From NCBI GenBank assembly GCA_050955025.1, contig JBPBQX010000170.1, forward strand, positions 1 through 14,137: a DNA stretch of 14,137 bases. Direction: 5' to 3'. Numbering within the stretch: the first letter of the stretch is position 1; the number at the start of each line of letters is the position of its first letter. Source of the stretch: CAXSEF01 sp050955025. GTDB lineage: Bacteria > Pseudomonadota > Alphaproteobacteria > Acetobacterales > Acetobacteraceae. A model generated the notes under the pieces. It was not told the DNA's origin. It ran no database searches and was given only the letters and a program-made list of their open reading frames with translations. A program made the translations under genes and the position numbers. Positions 8,890 to 14,137 of the stretch are shown here, one piece after another.

Positions 8890-9609
8890 CTACAGCAGCA
8901 CCGGCCCCGCCCGCTCCTCCTCCGCGTCCGCCTCGACCCCCGGCAGCACCCGCGCCGCCAGCGCCCGCGTCACCCCCCGCCGCTCCCCCAGCGACGCCCG
9001 GTCCAGCCGCGCCGCCGCCTCGCGCAGCGCCGCCCCCGTCCGCGGCAGCCGCGCCAGCAGCCACTCCCGCACGCCCTCCCCCACCACGAGCTGCCGCTCC
9101 GCCAGCAGCCGCGCGAACAGCGCCCGCAGCAGCGCATCGTCCGGCGCCCCCAGCTCCACCGCCACCGCCGCCCGCAGCCGGCTGCGCAGATCCGCGAGCC
9201 CCGTCCCCCACCGCGCCGGCGCCCCCCGCGCCGCCAGCAGCACCGGCCGCCCCGCCTCCTGCGCCGCGTTCAGCAGGTGCAGCAGCGCCGCCTCCCCCGC
9301 CAGGTCCGCATCATCCACCGCCACCCCGCCCGCACCCCCGCCGAGCCCCTCGAACCCCCCGCGCACCCCCGCCCCGTCCACCACCGCCGCCCCCGCGCGC
9401 CGCGCCCACAGGTGCAGCAGGTGCGTCTTGCCGCTCCCCGCCCCGCCCCACAGCGCCAGCCGCCCCCCCGGCCACGCCCCGCGCGCCACCCACGCCCGCG
9501 CCGCCGCATTCGCCTCGCCCGGAAGGAAGTCGTCCCCGAAATGCGCCTCGTGCGCGAACGGCAGCGCAAGCTGACGCGCGCCGGACTCGGGCCAGGGCTG
9601 CTCGGACAT
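8890..9609 (-). CDS. hdaA: DnaA-related replication regulator HdaA
   Basis: Hda proteins bind the DNA-loaded sliding clamp and promote hydrolysis of DnaA-bound ATP, preventing re-initiation. This 239-residue protein has the clamp-binding motif QLALPF at residues 13-18, then HFGDDFLPGEANAAA as in the DnaA/Hda N-terminus. Walker A GGAGSGKT is at 55-62 and a Walker B-like VAVDDADL near 90. The C-terminal lid helices follow, and the DNA-binding domain IV of DnaA is absent, as expected for Hda. ATG 9607-9609 is used; a GTG lies one codon upstream and no clear Shine-Dalgarno is seen. The acidic C-terminal tail (VEADAEEERAGPVLL) is unremarkable. It is divergent from purM, an arrangement found in other alphaproteobacteria. 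Confidence in the family is high. Confidence 0.9.
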   Translation of the reverse strand: MSEQPWPESGARQLALPFAHEAHFGDDFLPGEANAAARAWVARGAWPGGRLALWGGAGSGKTHLLHLWARRAGAAVVDGAGVRGGFEGLGGGAGGVAVDDADLAGEAALLHLLNAAQEAGRPVLLAARGAPARWGTGLADLRSRLRAAVAVELGAPDDALLRALFARLLAERQLVVGEGVREWLLARLPRTGAALREAAARLDRASLGERRGVTRALAARVLPGVEADAEEERAGPVLL

Positions 9610-9643
9610 CACTGCCGCAATCAACGTCAGCGGAGAACAGCAA

Positions 9644-9691
9644 GCAAGGTTGAGGCTCCGCCTCAAGCTCCGCCAAAGGCTGCGCCCTTGG
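9644..9691 (-). repeat. Paired-hairpin intergenic repeat, copy C-minus
   Basis: On the minus strand: hairpin 1 CCAAGGGCGCAGCCTTTGG (9673-9691, identical to copy B), spacer CGGAGC, hairpin 2 TTGAGGCGGAGCCTCAA (9650-9666, 7-bp perfect stem), then CCTTGC. It is back to back with a plus-oriented copy at 9716, the pair meeting at a CCCTAGGG centre (9701-9707 region). It occupies the hdaA side of the divergent hdaA/purM gap. Confidence 0.78.
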
Positions 9692-9715
9692 AACGCACCC
9701 CCTAGGGAAGGCAGT

Positions 9716-9766
9716 CCAGAGGCCCAGCCTCTGGCGGGTCTGGGCAGAGCCCAGCCTTGCTTGCCC
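9716..9766 (+). repeat. Paired-hairpin intergenic repeat, copy C-plus
   Basis: Hairpin 1 CCAGAGGCCCAGCCTCTGG (9716-9734), spacer CGGGT (9735-9739), hairpin 2 CTGGGCAGAGCCCAG (9740-9754), then CCTTGCTTGCCC. It lies 50 bp before the purM ATG. With copy C-minus it fills most of the 207-bp divergent intergenic region, so the promoters of hdaA and purM must lie in or beside the repeats; no convincing promoter was recognised there. Confidence 0.78.
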
Positions 9767-9816
9767 GCCCCCCCACATGGTTCCTGTCCCCACGCCAACC
9801 GCCCCAAGGCCCCCGC

Positions 9817-10878
9817 ATGACCGACCCCACCCGCAACGGCGCCACCTACCGCGACGCCGGCGTCGACATCGCCGCCGGCGACGCCCTCGTCGACGCCATC
9901 AAGCCCGCGGCCCGCGCCACCGACCGCCCCGGCACCATGGGCGGCCTCGGCGGCTTCGGCGCCCTGTTCGACCTGCGCGCCGCCGGCTTCCACGACCCCG
10001 TCCTGGTCTCCGCGACCGACGGCGTCGGCACCAAGCTCCTCGTCGCCATCGAGGCCGGCGAGCAGGACCCCACGCTCCACGACAGCCTCGGCATCGACCT
10101 GGTCGCCATGTGCGTCAACGACCTGGTCGTCCAGGGCGCAGAGCCCCTGTTCTTCCTCGACTACCTCGCCACCGGCCGCCTCGACGTCGCCCAGGCCGCC
10201 CGCATTATCGCCGGCATCGCCCGCGGCTGCTCCGAGTCCGGCTGCGCCCTCGTCGGCGGCGAGACCGCCGAAATGCCCGGCCTGTACAGCGCCGGCCACT
10301 ACGATCTCGCCGGCTTCGCGGTCGGCGCCGCCGAGCGCGGCCACCTCCTTCCCCGCGACATCGCCCCCGGCGACACCATCCTCGGCCTCGCCTCCGCCGG
10401 CATCCACTCCAACGGCTTCTCCCTGGTCCGGAAAATCGTGGAACGCTCCGGCCTGGGCTGGCACGACGACGCCCCCTTCGCGCCGGGCACCACCCTGGCC
10501 CGCGCCCTGATGACGCCGACCCGCCTCTACGTCCGCTCCGTCCTCGCCCTGCACAAGGCCGGCCTCCTGCGCGCGGCGGCCCACATCACCGGCGGCGGCC
10601 TGCCCGGCAACCTCCCCCGCGTCCTGCCCGACGACACCGTGGCCGTGCTCGACCTCGCCGCCTGGCCCCGCCCCCCCGTGTTCGACTGGCTCGCCCGCAC
10701 CGGCGGCGTGGCCGACGACGAGATGCTGCGCGTGTTCAACTGCGGCATCGGCATGGCGCTGGTGGTGTCCAACGTCGTGACCGCCACTGCGCTGCTGTCC
10801 GAGCTGGGCGAGGACGTCCACGTCATCGGCCGCATCGAGGCCGGCTCCGGCCCCGCCACGATCCGCACCGAACCGTGA
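9817..10878 (+). CDS. purM: Phosphoribosylformylglycinamidine cyclo-ligase (AIR synthetase)
   Basis: Catalyses ATP-dependent closure of FGAM to aminoimidazole ribonucleotide, the fifth step of de novo purine synthesis. The 353-residue length is normal. Visible family blocks are TYRDAGVDIAAGDALVD at residues 9-25, the SATDGVGTKL loop, AMCVNDLVVQGAEPLFFLDY, VGGETAEMPG, and ITGGGLPGNLPRVLP in the C-terminal domain. ATG 9817 is chosen because MTDP leads directly into the conserved TYRDAG block; in-frame starts further upstream run into the hairpin repeat. Only a weak AAGG precedes the start. The stop overlaps a GTG that is the likely purN start, implying translational coupling. Confidence 0.97.
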   Translation: MTDPTRNGATYRDAGVDIAAGDALVDAIKPAARATDRPGTMGGLGGFGALFDLRAAGFHDPVLVSATDGVGTKLLVAIEAGEQDPTLHDSLGIDLVAMCVNDLVVQGAEPLFFLDYLATGRLDVAQAARIIAGIARGCSESGCALVGGETAEMPGLYSAGHYDLAGFAVGAAERGHLLPRDIAPGDTILGLASAGIHSNGFSLVRKIVERSGLGWHDDAPFAPGTTLARALMTPTRLYVRSVLALHKAGLLRAAAHITGGGLPGNLPRVLPDDTVAVLDLAAWPRPPVFDWLARTGGVADDEMLRVFNCGIGMALVVSNVVTATALLSELGEDVHVIGRIEAGSGPATIRTEP

Positions 10879-11654
10879 CGCAGGCAAGGCCGGAGGCCCC
10901 GCCTCCGGACCCCGCCCGGGCCAGCGCCCCCGAACCTGCCCACGAATCCTCCAAGGGCGCCGGTCCAGGGCGGCTCGCCCTGGCGGGTCCAGGGCAGCGC
11001 CCTGGCCTTCCGTCCCCCACCCGCATCGCGATCCTCATCAGCGGCCGCGGCTCCAACATGGAGGCCCTCCTCCGCGCCACGACCGCCCCCCTCGAGATCG
11101 CCCTCGTGCTCTCCAACCGCCCCGACGCCCCCGGCCTGGCCGCCGCCCGCGCCGCCGGCATCGAGTCCCTCTGCGTCGACCACCGCGCCTACCCCCGCGA
11201 CCGACCCGCCCACGAGCGCGCCATCCAGGCGGAACTGGAGTCGCGCGACATCCACGTCGTCGCCCTGGCCGGCTACCTCCGCCTCCTGACGCCGTACCTC
11301 GTCGACCAATGGGCCGGCCGCATGCTCAACATCCACCCGAGCCTGCTGCCCGCCTTCACCGGCCTGGACACCCACGCCCGCGCGCTGGCCCGCGGCGTGC
11401 GCCTGCACGGCTGCACCGTCCACCTGGTCACCGACGCCACCGACGAGGGCCCGATCCTCGCCCAGGCGGCCGTCCCCGTGCTCCCCGGCGACACCGAGGA
11501 CACCCTCGCCGCCCGCGTGCTCGCCCAGGAGCACCGCCTCTACCCCGCCGCCCTGCGCCGCTTCGTGCTCGGCCCCCCGCCCGGCGGGGACGAGGCGCCC
11601 CCGCCCGACGCCGCGCTGCTCAGCCCCTTGCCCGACCCGCGCCCCGCGCCCTAG
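10875..11654 (+). CDS. purN: Phosphoribosylglycinamide formyltransferase with repeat-encoded N-terminal extension
   Basis: Transfers a formyl group from 10-formyl-THF to GAR in purine synthesis. The core TRIAILISGRGSN begins near 11019, followed by LSNRPDAPGL. The catalytic block MLNIHPSLLPAF carries the Asn and His, and VTDATDEGPIL carries the Asp, matching E. coli N106, H108 and D144. No ATG, GTG or TTG lies in frame between purM and the GRGSN loop except GTG 10875-10877, which overlaps the purM stop in GTGA. The next ATG (11058) would remove the phosphate-binding loop. With GTG the protein has 259 residues, including about 49 extra N-terminal residues rich in Pro, Ala and Gly, encoded largely by hairpin repeat D. 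A non-standard CTG at 10980 is the alternative. The function is certain; the start is not. Confidence 0.93.
   Translation: MTQARPEAPPPDPARASAPEPAHESSKGAGPGRLALAGPGQRPGLPSPTRIAILISGRGSNMEALLRATTAPLEIALVLSNRPDAPGLAAARAAGIESLCVDHRAYPRDRPAHERAIQAELESRDIHVVALAGYLRLLTPYLVDQWAGRMLNIHPSLLPAFTGLDTHARALARGVRLHGCTVHLVTDATDEGPILAQAAVPVLPGDTEDTLAARVLAQEHRLYPAALRRFVLGPPPGGDEAPPPDAALLSPLPDPRPAP
10883..10915 (-). repeat. Paired-hairpin repeat, half copy D-minus
   Basis: GGCAAGG (10883-10889) followed by CCGGAGGCCCCGCCTCCGG (10890-10908, 8-bp perfect stem) and ACCCCG. On the minus strand this reads as spacer, hairpin 2, CCTTGCC, the same tail as copy A. A matching hairpin 1 was not identified, so it is scored as half a copy. 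It lies inside the probable purN N-terminal coding extension. Confidence 0.6.
10965..11011 (+). repeat. Paired-hairpin repeat, copy D-plus
   Basis: Hairpin 1 CCAGGGCGGCTCGCCCTGG (10965-10983), spacer CGGGT (10984-10988), hairpin 2 CCAGGGCAGCGCCCTGG (10989-11005), then CCTTCC. Apart from paired changes it matches the reverse complement of copy A closely, starting from the shared GCCGGT just before hairpin 1. It ends a few codons before the PurN core and is translated if purN starts at the GTG. Confidence 0.78.
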
Positions 11655-11656
11655 AA

Positions 11657-11688
11657 CCTGCACGCACGTATGCTTGCCTGCACGCACG
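11657..11688 (+). repeat. Short direct repeat after purN
   Basis: CCTGCACGCACG occurs at 11657-11668 and again at 11677-11688, both followed within two bases by a CTTG-containing stretch. It looks like a small tandem duplication of about 20 bp between purN and the next gene. No function can be assigned. Confidence 0.6.
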
Positions 11689-11713
11689 CTTGACGGACCG
11701 GAAGGGCGACACA

Positions 11714-11875
11714 ATGGCCGACCACCCCACTCCCCACGCCGCCACCGGCCCGACCACGCCCGAGGCGTTCACCGCCGACCGCGAGATGTTCTGGGGCACC
11801 TTCACCCGCACCGTCGTCTACGCGGTGATCGCCCTCGTCGTCCTGCTGGTCCTCATGGCGATCTTCCTGGTCTGA
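11714..11875 (+). CDS. aa3-type cytochrome c oxidase subunit IV (small)
   Basis: A 53-residue single-span membrane protein. A hydrophilic N-terminal half (residues 1-22) is followed by EMFWGTFTRTVVYAVIALVV and a hydrophobic segment ending LLVLMAIFLV. This matches the pattern of the short bacterial aa3-oxidase subunit IV of alphaproteobacteria, where an aromatic xxF segment precedes one transmembrane helix ending in LMAIFLV-like residues. In that role it would pack against the terminal oxidase core in the inner membrane. Start ATG 11714 has GGAAGG 8 nt upstream. No other oxidase genes are in the window, so the assignment rests on the sequence pattern alone. Any other small single-span protein is possible. 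Confidence 0.7.
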   Translation: MADHPTPHAATGPTTPEAFTADREMFWGTFTRTVVYAVIALVVLLVLMAIFLV

Positions 11876-11883
11876 GCCCACGC

Positions 11884-11930
11884 GGGCAGGACGCGGCGGC
11901 CGGCACCCCGCCGCCCGCCCGACCCTGCCC
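11884..11930 (+). terminator. Candidate terminator after the subunit IV gene
   Basis: Nested inverted repeats: outer GGGCAGG (11884-11890) with CCTGCCC (11924-11930), inner GCGGCGG (11893-11899) with CCGCCGC (11908-11914). It starts 8 nt after the stop codon. No T-run follows, so termination is inferred from position and strong pairing only. Confidence 0.4.
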
Positions 11931-11993
11931 ACCGCCACGGCCCCCGCGACGGCCGGTCCCACCGCGCCGCGAAGCCCGCTCCACAAGGACCCC

Positions 11994-13442
11994 ATGGCCA
12001 CGGGCAAGGCGCTGAACGCCGCGAACCTCGAGTCCCTGGGCGCCCCTCGCCTCGCCGCCCTCCTCCTGGAAGCCGTCGCCGGCAACGCCGCCGCCCAGCG
12101 CCGCCTGCGCCTGGAGCTGGCCGGCACCGCCGGCTCCGTCGACGTCGCGCGCCAGGTCGCCAAACGCCTCGCCACCATCGCCAACGCCCGCGGCTTCGTC
12201 GACTGGCGCAAGACCAAACCCCTCGCCGCCGAACTGGAAGTCCAGCGCCGCGCCATCCGCGAGCTGGTCGCCCCCGCCGACCCGCGCGAGGCCTTCGAGC
12301 TGGCCTGGCGCCTCGCCGCCTGTGCCCGCCCCGTGCTGGCCCGCAGCAGCGACGGCACCGGCCGCCTCGCCGCCTTCTTCCGCGACGCCGTGCTCGACCT
12401 CGGCCCTCTCGCCCAGTCCGCGCGCCCCGACCCCGCCGCCCTCGCCCGGCGCGCGCTGCAATCCGTCCGCGCCGACGGCCACGCCGCCTGGGAGGCGCTG
12501 GTCCCCGCCCTCGCCCCCGCCCTCGGCCCCCCCGGCCTCGCCGCCTTCCGCACTCTCGCAGAATCCTGGCTCGCCGAGCCCGCCCTCACCCCCCCCGAGC
12601 ACGAGCGCCGCGCCGTCGGCTGGAACCCCGTCACCGGCGCCGTCCTCGCCGCCGACGTCGCCGCCAGCCAGCGCCGCCGCGCCGCCCGCGCCGTGCTGCA
12701 GCAGGTCGCCGACGCCACCGGCGACGTGGACGCCTACATCGCCCTCCTCGACCCCGAAGCCCGCAAGGCCCCCCTGGCCGCCGCCGCCATCGCCCGCCGC
12801 CTCCTCGCCGCCAGCCGCCCGCTCGAGGCCTTGGCCGCGATCGAGGCCGCCCACGTCCCCCCCGGCCAGCGCCCCCCGCCCGACCTCGCCCACGCCCGCC
12901 TCGACGCCCTCGAATCCCTCGGCCGCCCCGACGACGCCCAGGCCCTGCGCTGGCAGCACTTCGCCGCGACCCTCGACCCCGCCCCCCTGCGCGAGCACCT
13001 CCGCCGCCTCCCCGACTTCGAGGACTTCGACGCCGAGCAGCGCGCCATGGCCCACGCCCTCGCCCACCGCGACACCCCGCACGCCCTCGCCTTCCTCCTC
13101 GCCTGGCCCGACCTGGCCCGCGCCGCCCAGCTCGTCCTCGCCCGCGCCACGAAGCTGGACGGCCACCGCCACGACCTCCTCGACCCCGCCGCCGACGCCC
13201 TGGACGCCCGCCACCCCCTCGCCGCCACCCTCCTGCGCCGCGCGGTGATCGGCGCCACCCTCGCCGCCGCTCGCACCGCCCGCTACGCCCACGCCGCCCG
13301 CCACCTCGACGCCTGCGCCGCCCTCGCCGCCCGCATCCCCGACTTCGGCGACACCCCCGACCACGACGCCTACACGCGCACCCTCCGCACCGCCCACGCC
13401 CGCAGGACCGCGTTCTGGGACCTCGTCACGCCGGCGCGCTAG
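11994..13442 (+). CDS. DUF6880-like protein of unknown function
   Basis: A 482-residue, mostly helical, Ala/Arg/Leu-rich soluble protein without signal peptide or membrane segments. The N-terminus (KALNAANLESLGAPRLAALL) and the following AQRRLRLELAG ... RQVAKRLATIANARGFVDWRK match what I recall of DUF6880, an uncharacterised family common in alphaproteobacteria. The second half has TPR-like helical pairs (for example SRPLEALAAIEAAH and LDALESLGRPDDAQALRW), so a scaffold or binding role is conceivable, but no catalytic motif is visible. ATG 11994 is preceded by AAGGA 4 nt upstream and leads directly into the conserved start. Codon use is strongly GC-biased, like its left neighbours. It is the last ordinary chromosomal gene before the AT-rich region. 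Confidence 0.75.
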   Translation: MATGKALNAANLESLGAPRLAALLLEAVAGNAAAQRRLRLELAGTAGSVDVARQVAKRLATIANARGFVDWRKTKPLAAELEVQRRAIRELVAPADPREAFELAWRLAACARPVLARSSDGTGRLAAFFRDAVLDLGPLAQSARPDPAALARRALQSVRADGHAAWEALVPALAPALGPPGLAAFRTLAESWLAEPALTPPEHERRAVGWNPVTGAVLAADVAASQRRRAARAVLQQVADATGDVDAYIALLDPEARKAPLAAAAIARRLLAASRPLEALAAIEAAHVPPGQRPPPDLAHARLDALESLGRPDDAQALRWQHFAATLDPAPLREHLRRLPDFEDFDAEQRAMAHALAHRDTPHALAFLLAWPDLARAAQLVLARATKLDGHRHDLLDPAADALDARHPLAATLLRRAVIGATLAAARTARYAHAARHLDACAALAARIPDFGDTPDHDAYTRTLRTAHARRTAFWDLVTPAR

Positions 13443-13447
13443 GCGCA

Positions 13448-13499
13448 GCAAGCAAGCATGGGCTCTGCCCAAACCCGCAAAGGGTCCGAGGACCCTTTG
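13448..13499 (-). repeat. Paired-hairpin intergenic repeat, copy E
   Basis: On the plus strand: GCAAGCAAGCA (13448-13458), hairpin 2 TGGGCTCTGCCCA (13459-13471), AACCCG, then hairpin 1 (13478-13499) with 10-bp arms CAAAGGGTCC and GGACCCTTTG. Reversed, this is hairpin 1, CGGGTT, hairpin 2, then GCTTGCTTGC, like the tail of copy C-plus. It begins 6 nt after the DUF6880 stop and could serve as that gene's terminator. Confidence 0.7.
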
Positions 13500-13698
13500 A
13501 TCCCTCGACTTGAAGCTTGTCCCTGAACAATGCCTGAACGCCTGATCTTGATGGGGAGCGGACAATCAGCGTGGATCGCCTCGTCGAGGTGTGATGCCGC
13601 GATATGGACGTCTACGAAGGCATTCTGTTTGACAGCTGCACGTGACTTCAGCGTAACTATCTTCCGTGTATGACTGCAGCTGATAGAGGAGCTCTGCC
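13500..13698 (+). other. Intergenic transition region with candidate promoter
   Basis: Base composition drops here from the extreme GC of the left side towards a balanced mix, marking a boundary. A perfect TTGACA (13629-13634) and TAACTA (13654-13659), 19 nt apart, could be a promoter for the AT-rich gene, though the spacing is long. A GAGGAG Shine-Dalgarno sits 7 nt before its ATG. A 40-codon frame (13551-13673) exists but has no ribosome binding site and no recognisable similarity. Confidence 0.4.
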
Positions 13699-14022
13699 AT
13701 GGCCAAGAAACCCAAAGAACCGGAAGAACCGGAACTCCCAAAGAACTTAGCTGAAGTACTAAAAAACAAAGATTTTCTTAGTAAGTTCGAGACTTTCTCG
13801 AAAAAAGAATATAGCATGGAGAACTTCAATTTCCTGACAATCAAATCATGGAACTCCCAAAATCTCTACAAACTATATTTGGCCAAGTCGGCAAAATATG
13901 AACTTAACCTTCCCGCCCCTTTACTGGATAAAGCTCGTGAGCTGGGAGAAAAGAAGGCATGGGATGACAGGGAATGGAAGAAAATATATGAAGAGGCACA
14001 GAAAATTATCACTAGAGCATGA
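13699..14022 (+). CDS. Small RGS-box-like protein (regulator of G-protein signalling fold)
   Basis: A 107-residue soluble protein with a charged Lys/Pro/Glu leader (residues 1-15) and then what reads as a compact RGS box (15-106). FETFSKKEYSMENFNFL (30-46) parallels FLKSEYSEENIDFW in mammalian RGS4. NLYKLYLAKSAKYELNL (55-71) parallels KIYNEFISVQATKEVNL, and YEEAQKIIT (97-105) parallels FDEAQKKIF. Glu41, Asn42 and Asn70 fall on the RGS4 residues E87, N88 and N128 that contact the G-alpha switches. The helix 5-6 linker is about ten residues shorter and the last helix is absent. ATG 13699 has GAGGAG 7 nt upstream. Of the 180 bases 13741-13920 only 64 are G or C, unlike every neighbour, which points to horizontal acquisition. 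Bacteria lack heterotrimeric G proteins, so the partner is unknown. The family call is from memory of the motif, not a search. Confidence 0.65.
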   Translation: MAKKPKEPEEPELPKNLAEVLKNKDFLSKFETFSKKEYSMENFNFLTIKSWNSQNLYKLYLAKSAKYELNLPAPLLDKARELGEKKAWDDREWKKIYEEAQKIITRA

Positions 14023-14137
14023 CCTCATCGATGTGGGTCGATTGAGCTTCCCCGACGCGGGCCGGGTGTGATTCACCATGCGTGCTGGGCAGGGGGCCAG
14101 CATGCATGGGCAAGCCGCTTTCCGTTGATCTTCGGTC
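14023..14137 (+). mobile_element. Possible insertion-sequence terminus (IS1380-like), truncated by window
   Basis: The bases right after the RGS-like stop codon begin CCTCATCGATGTGGGTCGAT, a pattern I associate with Acetobacteraceae insertion-sequence ends; IS1380-family ends start with CCT. GC content rises again, TGTGATTCACC (14067-14077) follows, then an inverted repeat with 12-bp arms (14077-14088 and 14097-14108, one G-T pair). No transposase reading frame is visible before the edge. The family name is tentative. Confidence 0.35.
14077..14108. repeat. 12-bp inverted repeat near right edge
   Basis: CATGCGTGCTGG (14077-14088) pairs with CCAGCATGCATG (14097-14108) with one G-T wobble and an 8-nt loop. 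It is the strongest hairpin right of the AT-rich gene. It could be a leader structure or terminator of the suspected insertion sequence. Confidence 0.6.

Noticed and set aside
9644..11011. Hairpin repeats considered as a CRISPR array
   Set aside because: Copies are scattered through gene junctions in both orientations, differ in stem sequence, and lack regular spacing and spacers.
13551..13673. 40-codon plus-strand ORF before the RGS-like gene
   Set aside because: It has no ribosome binding site and no recognisable motif, and it overlaps the candidate promoter of the next gene.
13921..14103. 60-codon minus-strand ORF across the RGS-like 3' end and the suspected insertion-sequence end
   Set aside because: It lies antisense to the RGS-like gene and spans a composition junction. 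The part matching mobile-element-like sequence is more likely a terminal region than a gene.

Overview
The window is very GC-rich, except for one AT-rich patch near the right end. It looks like a chromosome segment of an alphaproteobacterium, most likely Acetobacteraceae (Rhodospirillales). The reasons are the divergent hdaA/purM-purN block followed by ppk1 and ppx, the short alphaproteobacterial aa3-oxidase subunit IV gene, a DUF6880-type gene, and intergenic hairpin repeats. The assignment comes from gene content and is not confirmed by any search.

Layout. 1-1747 (+) is the 3' part of a membrane sensor kinase (MHYT-PAS-HisKA-HATPase) running in from the left edge. It converges on a minus-strand group spanning 9609 to 1817: hdaA, a RibD-C/DHFR-like reductase, a GST-like protein, ppk1, a glycine-rich strand-loop-strand/RTX-like repeat protein and ppx. 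hdaA (replication control), ppk1 (polyphosphate synthesis) and ppx (polyphosphate breakdown) form the recognisable core. The reductase and GST genes sit between hdaA and ppk1, and the repeat protein sits between ppk1 and ppx. On the plus strand, divergent from hdaA, are purM and purN (IMP synthesis), a 53-residue aa3 oxidase subunit IV and a DUF6880-like protein.

From about 13500 the character changes. An AT-rich 107-codon gene (13699-14022) encodes a protein that reads as a compact RGS box (regulator of G-protein signalling), a eukaryote-type fold that is not expected here. Directly after its stop codon the sequence looks like an insertion-sequence end, possibly IS1380-like, that continues past the window. 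This is the most unusual part of the window.

A second theme is a family of paired-hairpin repeats (hairpin 1, CGGGT or CGGAGT-type spacer, hairpin 2, CCTT tail). Seven copies or half copies lie in five gene junctions, with compensatory stem changes between copies. One copy lies between purM and purN, where the only usual start codon that keeps the PurN active-site loop forces the repeat to be translated.

No gap between genes exceeds 300 bases. No tRNA, rRNA or CRISPR array was seen.
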